Below, piece by piece: positions 43,258-54,022 of a stretch of 64,000 nucleotides of DNA. The position numbers and the translations under genes were made by a program. Under the pieces are notes generated by a model. It saw only the letters and a list, made by a program, of their open reading frames with translations. It was not told the DNA's origin and made no database searches. How positions within the stretch are numbered: position 1 is the stretch's first letter; the number at the start of each line of letters is the position of its first letter. This DNA comes from Nematopogon swammerdamellus (Eukaryota; Arthropoda; Insecta; Lepidoptera; Adelidae): contig OX336339.1 of the NCBI GenBank assembly GCA_946902875.1, positions 2,846,397-2,910,396 of the forward strand, in the 5' to 3' direction.

Positions 43258-43548
43258 TATACCATACGCCGTATCCCGACAATCGGGGTAAGCGGAGTAA
43301 TCGGTGTTGTGCTGCAAGTACTCTGGAAAATTACAGCACCACACCGATCACCACGTTTAGCAAAGTTTTCGGACAAGGCCCACCCACCTGACTTGGTGGA
43401 AAGACCGTGCCAAGGTGAGAGGTGGCTATCCTATCGCCCTTGAGCATGGCATCTTGTCCTTATCCCTTAGTCGCCTTTTGCGACATGCACGGGGAGAGAT
43501 GCAGTGGGGCTATTCTCAAGAACCGGCCCCACGCAGTACGCACAGCAA
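43258..43548 (-). repeat. GTGTGGGG family, near-full copy
   Basis: Reversed copy from GGATACGGCGTATGG-type end to the GTGGGGCCGGTTCTTGAG end. It contains CCACCTCTCACC and GACTAAGGGATAAGGACAAG on the minus strand. About 290 bp. Confidence 0.65.
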
Positions 43549-44055
43549 TTAAGAGCCACGAATAAATAAAATTGTAGGTAGGTATTAATAAATATTACTT
43601 TCAATATATTACTTTAGCGATACTGTACACGAGTTAGACGATACAATGAATTTATTATGATTTTTCAAGTCAAAGGTCAAGATTGCTTCTTACCAGATAT
43701 TCTCTTCTTCTTGGAGGCCACTGACTCTGCTCTCATCTCACCCTTCAACACAGGATCACATCCAAAGAATATAATACTCCGTAGGTACCGTGTAGTTCTA
43801 AACTATGTACACTGCCGAGCCTCTCCCTCCTTCTCTAGCTAGGGCCTCCTCCGGAATCACAATTTGTTCAACCTTCAGCATTGAAATTCTCTACATTTCC
43901 TCTACATACAGAATTAATGACTTCAAAAGCGAATTACTAGAGTACTTCACACTAAATGTTGTAACTTTCACTCAATACAACTCCCCACTATATAAAAAAA
44001 GAAGAAGAAGAACTTGGTTGGCCGAAAGCTGATGTAATATAAGTAAAGCAAATAA
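43549..44055. other. No gene firmly supported
   Basis: A minus-strand segment at about 43690-43760 reads KGEMRAESVASKKKRISG between a possible acceptor and a GTAAGA donor. It is noted but too short and unlinked to call as an exon. Confidence 0.3.
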
Positions 44056-44441
44056 TTAATTAAAAAGCAAAAAATAATTTCCGTTTACTTACTTAAAGGA
44101 GTCGGGAGACCGCTAAGTAAATTCCCGCGCAGCTCTGAGTTTTATATTTTATTTACTTAGCGGTCCCCCGACTCCTTTAAGTAAGTAAACGGAAATTATT
44201 TTTTGCTTTTTAAGGGTCGGGGGTTTTTTAAATTTGTAATTTAACTTTTATTTCAAGCTTTTTAAAAGAAACCGCATGAAAATCGGTCCACTTTTTAAGA
44301 TAATAATTTTTTTTATTACTTAATTACTTGATTACTTGATTACAAACATAGCTAAGAACCATCCCGATTAAACAAGCTTCCTAATAAAAAAAACCGCATC
44401 CAAATCGGTCCATCCGTTTGGGAGCTACGATGCCACAGACA

Positions 44442-44482
<41 letters not shown>

Positions 44483-44525
44483 AACTTATAACACCCCTCC
44501 GTTTTTTGCGTCGGGGGTTAAAAAG
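44056..44525 (+). mobile_element. Hairpin-bearing repeat with CA microsatellite
   Basis: A nearly perfect inverted repeat (arms 44061-44123 and 44151-44213, loop about 27 nt) is followed by AAGGGTCGGGGGTTTTTT, GGGAGCTACGATGCCACAGA, (CA)n at 44443-44478 and GCGTCGGGGGTTAAAAA. A second copy is at 60000-60465, and a reversed tail lies at 51245-51375. Confidence 0.65.
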
Positions 44526-44639
44526 AAAGACTCAAATAAAAGAGGCAACCAAGAGCCAAGTCAACCCAACCAACAATATTTGCGGAACAAACAAACGAAA
44601 CAAAGAATATAATAAAACGATTATATTGTTACTCGGGAA

Positions 44640-45230
44640 GTTCCCAACCCGAGATGAACTTTACTTTATTGTATGAATGACGCTCAGTTTGATATCAGTT
44701 CAGTCCATCAGTCTGGTTAGGCTGACGCCAGACTGACCGTTTTACGGAGGTTACACGCTACGCTAGGTTTGGCATCAGTTCAGTCCGTGACCAGTCACGA
44801 CCAGATTGACGCCAGACTGACGCCAGACGTAAAATGCATTCGCATCAGTCTGCCATCAGTCTAATATCAAAATATTTTAAAATCCATCAGTCTGGTCCAT
44901 CATTCCAAACCATCCATCCATCAAAGTAGATTAAACGGTCAGTCTGGAGTCTGGACTTCTGGACCATGGTTCAACCAGACTGATGGACTGAACTGATGAA
45001 AAACCTAGCGTGTAACCTCCGTCTTTAATCTATTGACCGATGGACTGATGGACCAGACTGGTGGATTTTTAAATATTTTGATAATTTTCGTCAGTCTAGC
45101 CAGGGTAGACTGACGGCAGACTGATAGTGCGAATGCATTTTACGTCTGGCGTCATTCTGACTGACGTCAATCTGGTCGTGATCAAGGTCACGGACTGAAC
45201 TGATGCCAAACTGAGCGTGTAACCTCCTCA
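44640..45230. mobile_element. CAGTCTG-rich element with long TIRs
   Basis: Outer arms GGAGGTTACACGCTACGCTA (44752) and its near-complement ending at about 45229 span roughly 110 bp each. The interior is dominated by CATCAGTCTGG and CCAGACTGATG motifs in both orientations, and includes another GTAACCTCC end near 45018. This suggests nested or tandem copies. No ORF. Confidence 0.55.
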
Positions 45231-45724
45231 ATGACTAGTTAGGTGACAATATTTTAGGTTACGATATTTGAATCGGTGGTATGTTTTTAAATTCTCCGTT
45301 TACCATACATAATTTTACTCTACCTGCATTCAGATATTTAAGTATTTTTTTTTGTACCATGGCACGCTTGAAATGCATCAGCATTTTTGCAACTTTTTGA
45401 ACCGTCCTAGGTTCCAATTTCATTGGCGTAGGTACAGTACAGGACAGGTATTAGTTTACTGTGGGCGTTTATATATTATATGTAGGTAACCATACAGTTG
45501 ACCGTATTATAGGTGACCACATTTTTCTAAACAGTATATAACAATTACTTAAATTCGTAGATACTCTATCTATATCTATCTATAGGATCTCTATTTCGAT
45601 TTTTTATAAAAGGTATATCCTTATAAAAGCAGAAACCCTTATACAATCGGGCAGGTGTCTGTCTGTCCGTCCGTCTGTCACCCGCGCTGACCGACGTGAT
45701 TACTCCGGAACGTGAAACTCAATA

Positions 45725-45853
45725 AATCTAAAAACCGGCCAAGTGCGAATCTGCGAGTCGAACTCGCGCACCGAGGGTTCCTTCCTGTCCGAGGGACAGA
45801 CAGACGGCGTTGGCTTAGTAATAGGGTCCCGTACCGGATACGGGACCCTAAAA
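45725..45853 (-). repeat. AGGGTTCCGTA family, deleted copy
   Basis: Both ends are present in reverse (AAAAACCGGCCAAGTGCGA; GATACGGGACCCTAAAAA), but most of the middle is missing. Confidence 0.65.
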
Positions 45854-46025
45854 ATAAAACATAATTATGCTGGTCCATTAGTTCATACGGCATTGTACTA
45901 TTTTGAAGTTTAAATCTTAGTAGCTTTTGCCCGCGGCTTCGCGCACATTACTTTCAAATTTGTATGGATTGACTACTCTCACAAATTAGAGCCACTGCTC
46001 AGTACCGAAAGTAGATAGGATAGAT

Positions 46026-46422
46026 TTGTCAGCCTCGATAGCTCAGTGGTGCAGACAGTCAACTGTCGCTATTGAATGTTAAGCAACGCTGGGTGCGGTC
46101 AGTACTTGGATGGGTGACCGCTGACAGTTGGAGGCTGACCGAGGTTCGGATTCCTCGTAAAACTGTAGGTCCCTTCCCTCCTAATCTTACTTGGTGGTAG
46201 GGTTTAACCCGCCCGGGTTGGTACCACCGCACTGAATGAAACGTCGGTCAAAACGGCTATGTAAATAGTTTGTGTTTTCCGACCAGTTCAGTGTAGCCGG
46301 CACGATCAAAGGGGGAAGCACTGACATGGCACCTAGTTCACCCGGTGTTATGGGCTGACATCACGGACGTTGTAGGTGATGTAGCCAACCGTGTCAGTTT
46401 CCATAAAAAAAAAAAAAAGATA
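46026..46422 (+). mobile_element. Full-length 5S-headed SINE, best copy
   Basis: GTCAGCCTCGATAGCTCAGT (A box) is followed by GTTAAGCAACGCTGGGTGCG, GTCAGTACTTGGATGGGTGA (5S-like boxes), GAGGTTCGGATTCC, the body with GGTTGGTACCACCGCACTGA, the tail and poly-A (46406-46419). This is the cleanest template for the family in the window. Confidence 0.8.
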
Positions 46423-46518
46423 GCGTAATGATATATTATATCCTAAAACTATTTCAAAGAGTTGCTGAATCTAATGGAGTAATCGCGGCACAAATTTGAT
46501 TTGCAGTTTTTTGAGTAC

Positions 46519-46934
46519 ATACTTTTTTTTTTAATGTAATCCGGTATGGGTGGCTGTGTCGTAGGGGCCAAAGCACATGCTTTGACTTGCCAATATCACC
46601 TTCGAGAAGGTAGGTGCCATACCGGAGACTTCCCTGGATTGCTGGCTATACTGGGCTAGAGGAGAACACAACCGAGGCTCCTATACGGCCATCTTACATC
46701 CAGTATGATGGTACCAACCCAGTCGGCTACAATTTGAGCCTACCACCTAGTAAGGGGCAAGGGAAGTGACCTACAGTTTTACACCGGTTCCGAACACGGT
46801 GAAGCAGCAGATGTAGGTATGTACGTACATTTTTTCCTCAGAAAAAACTCATTTGTACACGCCGACCGGATTCGAATCTCGGACCTCCCGCATGAGAAGC
46901 CGATGCCCAAACCACTCGGCCACCCGCCACTTAT
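46519..46934 (-). mobile_element. tRNA-derived SINE, near-full copy
   Basis: On the minus strand the head reads GTGGCCGAGTGGTTTGGGC (A box) to GAGATTCGAATCCGGTCGGC (B box), like a tRNA-Ser/Leu. It is followed by a body with GGTAGGCTC and GGGTTGGTACCATC and a tail with ATTACATT. Plus copy at 52140-52566; fragments at 51588 and 53388. Confidence 0.75.
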
Positions 46935-46999
46935 TAAATCACGAACATAAATCTGCGGAAAGATAGACAGGCAGAGATCACAGAGGTCACGGTTACGTA

Positions 47000-47105
47000 T
47001 CCATGCGGAACCCTATTACCTACTAAGCGTACGCCGTCTGTCTGTCTGTCCCTCCGTCCGTCTGTCCTGTTTTTTTTTGCCCTATCGTAAAAACGGTAAA
47101 CAAGT
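47000..47105 (+). repeat. AGGGTTCCGTA family, 5' fragment
   Basis: GCGGAACCCTATTACCTACT followed by the GTCTGTCTG stretch. Diverged. Confidence 0.5.
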
Positions 47106-47174
47106 ATTACATGCAAGCGTCAAACGTGGTGTGATTATAGTACTAACTCAGATAAATAAAGTGAAACAACAAAT

Positions 47175-47617
47175 AAAAAACCGGCCAGGTGCGAGTCGAA
47201 CTCGCGCACCGAGGGTTCCGTATCGCCATGTCATGGCTAGCGCCACTCACGCCATCTAGATGGCGTGTTATGGAATGCTTCATATTATGTAGTTGTCATG
47301 ATTAGTTAAAATGCTTCATAATCTATTCGGTAGATGGCGCGCGCGCATACACTTTTTGGTTTCTTCTATGGGAACCCCTGTGAATTTTTTACTTTTTCTT
47401 ATTTTTATTATTTGTTGCTAAATCGGCCATAATAACACATTTTTCTGTGAAAATTTCAACGCGGGCTACCTATTACGGTTCAAGAAATACAGCCCTTGGA
47501 CAGACGGACGGACGGACAGACAGACAGACGGACGGGCGGACGGGCGGACAGACAGACAGACAGACAGACGGCGTATGTTAGTAAATAGGGTCCCGTAACG
47601 GATACGGAACCCTAAAA
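47175..47617 (-). repeat. AGGGTTCCGTA family, full copy
   Basis: Reversed full copy from AAAAAACCGGCCAGGTGCGA to GGATACGGAACCCTAAAA, with an expanded (GACA)n/(GACG)n stretch at 47500-47570. Confidence 0.7.
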
Positions 47618-47629
47618 GCCGGCCATTTA

Positions 47630-47690
47630 CTTGGGGGCACGGAACCCTCGGTGCGCGAGTCCGACTCGCTCTTGGCCAGTTTTTGTTTTT
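47630..47690 (+). repeat. AGGGTTCCGTA family, 3' fragment
   Basis: CACGGAACCCTCGGTGCGCG to TTGGCCAGTTTTT. Only the right end remains, directly after the reversed full copy. Confidence 0.55.
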
Positions 47691-47807
47691 TTAATTTTCT
47701 TACGTATCTAAGCAAAATTTTGTTGTCCTGATTACACAGGAGGATATGTGTACACAAGAACATGTTCTTGTGTGTACATTTGGTTGCCATCCACTTGACC
47801 GTTATTA

Positions 47808-48110
47808 GGTTTCCGTATCCCGTGTACGGAAGCCTATTACTAAGCCTACGCCGCCGGCTGTCTGTCTGTCTCTCTGTCTGTCTGTCTCTCTGTCTGTCTG
47901 TCCTACTGCTGTATCTTTAGAACCATAAAGGTACCCGGTTGAAATTTTCATAGAATATGTGTTATAGTTATTATGGTGGATAAAACAACAAATAATACTT
48001 AGGTTAAAAATTAAGGCCCCCCCCCCCCCCCCCCCCCCCCATCATACAAGAAACTTTTTTTTGTAGTTCGGAAACGTAGGTGCGCGAGTCCGACTCGCAC
48101 TTGGCCGTTT
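47808..48110 (+). repeat. AGGGTTCCGTA family copy with poly-C
   Basis: A diverged copy with TTTCCGTATCCCGTGTACGG at the left, (CTGT)n, a run of 24 C (48017-48040) and GTCCGACTCGCACTTGGCCG at the right. Confidence 0.6.
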
Positions 48111-48827
48111 TTTTTTTTAATTAGTAAGAAGTGAAATATTTTTTCTATTTTTTAAAAACAGACTCTTGTTATCCCTAACTACTAGTTGGAGTTATACCTA
48201 CTTAGAAGAAATGGAAGAGGCAATTATAATCATTATTCAATCTCTCATTACTACCACTGCTTCATCGCGTGAGGAGTCGACCCGCCAGCACTCCGCATCG
48301 TCAAATCCATGCGCTTTTTTTTCCACCTATAATCTCCCTCGTTCAAGCCGCGCGTTGTCATGTGCATACAGTCGTAACTTGTCTATGGCCGAGCGAGCTG
48401 GGCTGGGAGATGGAAAATGCGGAAAATTCAATTATTACCTCGCGCTTCATAGAAAGAAACGTCCATCCATACTGCACGTGTGTGTGGCCCGTACCGCCAA
48501 TATACATTACGTATGCTTGAGCGTTGAAGTCCGTTACGTTGTTCGAAATTTGAAAATACCTACTCGCATGTTCATTCGTTCGGATTCGGATCACATTTTT
48601 AGGTAGGTTAGGTACCTATCTAGGTACTGGATCTCTTCGTCTTCTTTTTTTTTAAGATGGCAACCAAACGAATATAATATAGGGACTTCGTTTATTACTG
48701 CCAGTATCGAATGACGAAACCGGATCTCATCAAAAGAGATAAAATTGTAACCGAACCGAATGGTGCGTCGTCCTGTCATCAGATTGTCCGTCCGTCCTAT
48801 CGCAGGATTCGCTCGCAGGGCCGTACA
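48111..48827. other. Open frame without recognisable domain
   Basis: A 146-codon frame (48166-48603, plus) has no motif I recognise, and competing frames are open on both strands. I regard it as chance or transposon-derived. Confidence 0.3.
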
Positions 48828-49115
48828 TAATACCACGCGCTGTATCCCGACAATCGGGGTAAGCAGAGTAATCGGTGTTGTGCCGCAAGGACTCTGATAT
48901 ATTACGGCACAACAACGACCACCGCGTTTCTCAAATTATTCGGTTCAAGATAACTATCAAGCAGCAACCAGCAAGTAGGGCACGAAGACTCACCTGCTGC
49001 ATGGTGTGAGATGACTAACCTGTCGCCCTTTAGCGCGGCATTTTTGTCCTTATTCCTTAGTCGCCTTTTACCACACATGCACGGATAGAGATGCAGTGGG
49101 GATATTATTTTTAAG
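48828..49115 (-). repeat. GTGTGGGG family, near-full copy
   Basis: The same order as 43258-43548: CGCTGTATCCCGACAATCGG, CGGTGTTGTGCCGC, then the TTAGTCGCCTTTTACC end. Confidence 0.6.
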
Positions 49116-49137
49116 TAGGTAAGGGGATAACGTTTTT

Positions 49138-49562
49138 ATTGTTCCGTATCCGTCGTACGGGACCCTATTACTAAGCCTACGCCGTCTGTCTGTCTATCTG
49201 TCTGTCTGTCCGTCTGTCCGAGGACTGTATCTCTTGAACCGTAATAGGTAGCCCGTTGAAATTTTCACAGATATGTTATTATATTATTATGCCCGATATA
49301 ACAACAAATAATAAAAATAAGAAAAAGTAAATAAAAAAATAAAAAAAACAATTCACGGGGGTTCCCATACAAGAAACTAAAAAGTGTATGCGCGCCATCT
49401 ACCGAAAATAATATGAAGCATTTTATTCAACTATCATGAATTTTTAACTAATATAAAGCATTTCATAAAACACGCCATAGATGGCGTGAGTGGCGATGAC
49501 ATGACATGGCGATACGAAAGCCTCGGTGCGCGAGTTCGGCTCGCACTTGGCCGGTTTTTTTA
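49138..49562 (+). repeat. AGGGTTCCGTA family, full copy
   Basis: Left GTTCCGTATCCGTCGTACGG, middle CACGGGGGTTCCCATACAAG and GCGCGCCATCTACCG, right GCGAGTTCGGCTCGCACTTG and CCGGTTTTTTT. Confidence 0.7.
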
Positions 49563-50149
49563 AAGTCTATTTCTCAAACATTTGACAAGAGTTTACTGGC
49601 AGCTACATTTTAACCGAAGGTGGAGAAATCGACTGCTAGTGGATCATAATGATGATACATCGTGTTTTTTGGGTCGAGTTGTCTTTGAGCATCCGCTGCC
49701 TGCCAGCACTGCATGGCATTCCGATATGCGGGTGGATGCGCGGTACGGTCCGATGCCGCGCATGCGTGCGGTGCCGCGCGCCGGCACGAGCGCGCTCGTC
49801 GCGTGCGCGCGCACCCTCGTTCGCGCACAACTAATTAACTAAAAAACTCTCGCAGAAATATTGCACTTCTTGCGAATGCACAGCGCTCCGGAAGCGCTGG
49901 TTTTTGCGCGGGAGTTCTACGAGTCTAATCGTCTAACATTAACTCGAGATCATTGGCCCGGCCGCGATGGCGACTGGACCAGCTAGCATTGTGAGGGGTC
50001 TCCTACGGTAACCGGCGTTTTTTGCGGCGATCGCTCGGACGCGACGATTGAGCGGCGAAAGGTGCAAAGTCGCTAAGACGACCGTTTGACAAGCGAGCTG
50101 GTGATCGGTGCCCATTTTGTTGGCTTTTATTTTATAGAAAGCTCGACAT
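49563..50149. other. CpG-rich stretch, no gene seen
   Basis: 49720-49830 is strongly GC- and CpG-rich (CGCGCGCCGGCACGAGCG), opening frames on both strands with no domain. It could be a promoter-like island or transposon DNA. Confidence 0.35.
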
Positions 50150-50262
50150 ATTGTGGCACCTAGCCACCCATGAGGTAACGAATGCCATACCGGCCTGACA
50201 GGTGCCCATTCACGCCCCTCTAGAAGGACCCGAGATTGTACTTGGGGGGAACTTTGTTATCC
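50150..50262 (-). mobile_element. LINE 3' tail
   Basis: Reversed match to 32330-32435 (ATACCGGCCTGACAGGTGCC). Confidence 0.5.
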
Positions 50263-51244
50263 GCTCTAAGCTTATTGTATTTTCCAAAAGCTAAAACCGT
50301 TTTCGCAAAGAAGACAAACTATGAATATTCGACCGACCATCATCCATCGCGTTTGTACCAAATCCTGACGGATTAAACCAGATTTTGGAAGGAGATATTT
50401 TTGGGTTAACTATTGGCTAACCATTGGCTTAAATAAACCGCTTTAGTTTAATTCTGTGGAATAAATTGTGACAAGTTCGAGTACAGTCTCACTTTTATAG
50501 GAATGATAAATAAACAATACCCACTTAGGGTGCAATGCTAACCACGGCCAGCCTATGCCGAGCGCGGTTGGATTTGCCTATCCAAATCCAACCGCGCCCG
50601 GTGTGCTCAACGATTTAACGCCGATATGTATAAGCACCTCCGACCTACCGAGGTTGGCAATCCCTGAATGATCCCTCTACCATTATAAAGTCATTGTTGT
50701 AGGTAAAGAAATCAAAGTTAGTTCTGAGCCTCTAGCTAGGTATCTCTGAGCCTGGTTTCGCGAGGAGTGGTGTTTTTGGCTTTGTCTCATCTTCCATTAG
50801 ATTTTTGGGCACAGCCGGCTATTTATAAAAAAGAAAACCTCTTCCGTCTCCTTATCTTTACTTCTTATAAAGAGGAACGTGTCTGTATGTATGTTTGAGG
50901 TGAACTCCGGAACCACTGAACAGATTTTGATGCGGTTTGCACCAATGGAAAAAGTAGTTCTAGAGGCTCATCACTATAGGCCACTACCATCACGCTAAGC
51001 ATCAGGCTTCGGGCTGATCAGTATCAAAGGAAGTAAAGTATGGACGGGAGAGTGAGACATAATAAGAGAAGCGATCGTTTATTATCGTATATTTGCATTT
51101 AAATCGGATTTGCTATTAAACCGAGTCTACCGCAAGCGAAACCGTGAGCAAAAGCCTTCCCGCCAACAGTTGCTATGAACTCTCGGTCACAGAATACTTA
51201 ATAGGTACTGTCGTGCGCGAGTAAAACTCGCACTTGGCTTTTTT
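50263..51244. other. Repeat-like DNA, no gene seen
   Basis: A short inverted pair CCAAATCCAACCGCG/CGCGGTTGGATTTG occurs at 50561-50597. GAACTCCGGAACCACTGAAC (50903) resembles the segment at 63606. No exon. Confidence 0.4.
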
Positions 51245-51375
51245 TTAACCCCCGACGCAAAAGGAGGGGTGTTATTAGTTTGAAACCTTCGTCTGTCTGT
51301 ATGTCTGTGGCATCGTAGCTCATAAACGGATGGGCACATTTGGATGCGGTTTTTTTTTAATTGAAAAGCTGGTTC
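51245..51375 (-). mobile_element. Tail of the hairpin-bearing repeat
   Basis: TTTAACCCCCGACGCAAAAG to GGCATCGTAGCTCATAAACG is the reverse of 44400-44525. Confidence 0.55.
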
Positions 51376-51587
51376 TTAGCTACATAAGTTTCGTCAAAAA
51401 TCGTTTAAAATCGGCAAAAATGTCGGAGCTAAAATTTAACCGAAAACCTAACCTAACCAACCGGATTCAGACCAGAACTCGAAGACCAAGCCCGAAGTGC
51501 AGATAGATATGCACGTAGGTACATTTTCCTCTCAGAAATAAAAAAAAAGATTTAAATCACGTTGGAAACATCGATCTTTGAAAAAAA

Positions 51588-51678
51588 AAACTCATTGGTT
51601 CACGCCGACCGGATTTCGAACCTCGGACCTCTCTCAAGAGCAGCCAACACCTAGGCCACTAGGCCAGTTGCCGCATAC
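51588..51678 (-). mobile_element. tRNA-derived SINE, head fragment
   Basis: Reversed head with CGCCGACCGGATTTCGAACC (B box) and CCTAGGCCACTAGGCCAG (A box). Confidence 0.6.
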
Positions 51679-51729
51679 AATCGAAATGTATCATTCAATC
51701 GGTTACAAAACGTCTTCAAATTCAAAAAA

Positions 51730-51950
51730 TAAAAGAATGCCACACCAATATCGTCGCGGAATGCGAGCTACCTTTTCTTGGCTTGACCGGGGTCGTGCGA
51801 CCGAGCGCACCAAAGTCATCCGGCCGTTGACGCCAACCAGCGCAGCCCCCCGCGCGCGCCTCGCGACCTGAGCCCCCCGGAGACTGTCGTCGAGCCCTTG
51901 ACACCTCCGTCGACACCAGCTAGGGTCGAAAGGTCGCCTCTGTGATTTGT
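51730..51950. other. GC-rich stretch, no gene seen
   Basis: A CpG-rich segment with proline-rich frames (GCAGCCCCCCGCGCGCGCC). No domain or splice evidence. Confidence 0.3.
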
Positions 51951-52139
51951 CTCACTATTTGCGACGACATAGACTGGAAAACATTTGTCGCCGCCGCCTC
52001 CGCCGCCGCGCCACCGCCACCGCCTGCCTACGGAGAGAAATACATTCTTGGACGAAAATCAATAGGTTTTGTCTTCGCGGAATGCGTAAATAAATTAGTC
52101 TACCAGTGGTAGCTATGCCACGCCAAGCAAGAAAAACTA

Positions 52140-52566
52140 ATGTCCTCAGAGTACCACCCAGTGGTCTGGGCGTCGTCGCTTTCTCTCGCGAGAGGTCCGA
52201 CGTTCGAAATTCGAATCCAGTCGGCGTGTACCAACCAACCAATGAGTTTTTCTCTGACGGAAAAAATTACATGCATACCTACACACCTGCTGCTTCACTG
52301 TTCGGTACCGGTGTGAAACTGTAGGTTCCTTCCATTACCCCTTATTAGGTGGTAGGCTCCAATTTCAGCCGACTGGGTTGGTACCACCGCACTAGACGTG
52401 AGATGGCCGCATAGCAGCCTCGGCTGTGTTCTCCTCTAGTCCAATATATCCAGCAATCCGAATGGAAGTCTCCGTTATGGCACCTGCCTTCTCGGACGTG
52501 ATATTTGCTGGTCAGAGCATGTGCTTTGGACCCTCTGACTCAGCCACTCACACAGGATTAAATAAA
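52140..52566 (+). mobile_element. tRNA-derived SINE, near-full copy
   Basis: The head has a diverged A box (ACCACCCAGTGGTCTGGGCG) and a B box at AAATTCGAATCCAGTCGG. The body from 52313 (AAACTGTAGGTTCCTTCC; GGTAGGCTCC; GGGTTGGTACCACCGCACTA) matches the 5S-headed SINE body. The tail is different, ending near AGGATTAAATAAAA. Confidence 0.75.
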
Positions 52567-52642
52567 ACACTTTCATACCATTGTAACCTTATTACCTAGC
52601 ATACCTGCCTTTAGATTTAATTTGTATTAATATTTCGGATGT

Positions 52643-52665
52643 GGGGGGGGGGGGGGGGGGGGGGG
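52643..52665. repeat. Poly-G run
   Basis: 23 consecutive G; length is probably unreliable. Confidence 0.9.
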
Positions 52666-52772
52666 TGGTAAGATCAATTTTCGTATATTTTCTTTAATTA
52701 TATATTTTATATTTTTTTCTTATAACGAGCCCTTTCCAGGGATAAATCATATGATTCTCTTGACAGTAGTTT

Positions 52773-52895
52773 TTTAGGTTTCCGTATCCCGTACGGAAGC
52801 CTATCACTAAGCCTACGCCGCCGCCGTCTGTCTGTCTGTCTGTCTGCCAAGTGCGAGTCGAACTCGCGCACCGTGGGTTCCGTATTGCCAAAGCC
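52773..52895. repeat. AGGGTTCCGTA family, two opposed ends
   Basis: A left end (GGTTTCCGTATCCCGTACGG with CTGTC repeats) joins directly to a reversed right end (CAAGTGCGAGTCGAACTCGC). Confidence 0.5.
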
Positions 52896-53033
52896 ATGCC
52901 AAAGCCCTCCCGCATCCGGGACCCGCGGCATCAGAGTGACACCGTCCGGCGTCTTACCGACCTAGGTAGACCGGGCTGTTCGAGGATACCACTTGTAGAG
53001 GCTGGTGAGAAAGACACAAAGAAATAGTTAGTT

Positions 53034-53392
53034 TTTAGGGTTCCGTATCCGTCGTACTCGGGACACTATTACTAAGCCTAAGCCGTCTGTCTGTCTGTCC
53101 GTATGTCCGTCTGTCCGAGGGCTGTATCTCTTGAACCGTAATAAGTAGCCCGTTGAAATTTTCACAGAATATGTGTTATTTATTATGGCCTATAAACAAA
53201 TAATAAAAATAAGAAAAAGTAAAAAATTCACGGGGTCCCCATAAAAGAAACTAAAAAGTGTATGCGCGCCATCTACCGAAAACAGTATGAAGCATTTTAA
53301 CTAATCCATAGATGGCGTGAGTGGCGCTAAACATGACATGGCGATACGGAACCCTCGGTGCGCGAGTTCGACTCGCACTTGGCAGGTTTTTT
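53034..53392 (+). repeat. AGGGTTCCGTA family, full copy
   Basis: Left AGGGTTCCGTATCCGTCG, middle TATCTCTTGAACCGTAATAA, right ACGGAACCCTCGGTGCGCGA and TTGGCAGGTTTTTTT. Confidence 0.7.
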
Positions 53393-53490
53393 TAATCAGA
53401 AAAAACTCATTGCTTTACATGGATGTTGTTTTACGCCGTTTGGATTGGAGAAGCCGACATCCAGGACCACTCGGCCACAAGAGTCCAGGG
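53388..53490 (-). mobile_element. tRNA-derived SINE, head fragment
   Basis: TCAGAAAAAACTCATTGC and GACCACTCGGCCAC match the reversed head of the tRNA SINE; the B box is degraded. Confidence 0.45.
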
Positions 53491-53837
53491 TTGCCAGATG
53501 TCCAGTTTTGGACCGGACAGTCCGGTTTTTGAGGCTTGTGTCTGGTCTCCAAAATAATGAAAAACCGGACACCAAAACGTCCGGTTGTTCTTCATATATC
53601 GCAAGTATTTACTTTTTCAGAACATTTTAATACTAATCTTACTGTCCTCTTCGATTTTGCAGTAATTTCGATCAATTCAACCCATTTATCTATTACTCTA
53701 TCTCCCATCCATTTTCAAAAGTAAAGGTCATGAAACATTTGGTACATATAATTAAATTTCATTTTGTACCTGAAAAATCAAAAGGCCCTTTGATGAAAAA
53801 TGTCCGGTTTTTCAACTGAACCATCTGGCAACCCTAC
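53490..53837. mobile_element. MITE with CAGGGTTGCCAGATG ends
   Basis: The left end CAGGGTTGCCAGATG and the right end CATCTGGCAACCCTA are near-perfect inverted repeats about 345 bp apart, with CCGGACAGTCCGG inside. The ends look hAT-like, but the flanking 8-mers match at only 5 of 8 positions. A GGGTTGCCAGG end also occurs at 14541. Confidence 0.5.
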
Positions 53838-54022
53838 ACCAGACCCCCTTATTAAACGGTTTTATTTAGCTTGACTCCGTATATTTGTTTGTTTGTTTGT
53901 TACTAACTTTGTTTCAAATCTTGCGACAACTTTAACAACTACTTCTACTGAACCGATTTTTATGAAACTTTGCACACACATTGAGTTCTCGTGACAATAC
54001 AATATTATGATAATTTCAACTT

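Noticed and set aside
43690..43760. Possible minus-strand exon reading KGEMRAESVASKKKRISG
   Set aside because: It has a donor-like GTAAGA and an acceptor-like AG, but no phase-compatible neighbour or recognisable family.
46026..46150. Genuine tRNA or 5S rRNA gene
   Set aside because: The boxes lie in a dispersed element with body, tail and poly-A. The 5S part is incomplete and no tRNA cloverleaf can be formed.
46855..46934. tRNA-Ser/Leu gene on the minus strand
   Set aside because: A and B boxes are present, but the sequence continues into a SINE body and recurs at three other places; the acceptor stem does not pair.
48166..48606. 146-codon frame
   Set aside because: No domain, no codon bias, and long frames on the other strand in the same place.
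53490..53837. Firm hAT assignment from an 8-bp TSD
   Set aside because: The flanking 8-mers match at only 5 of 8 positions, so only MITE status is claimed.
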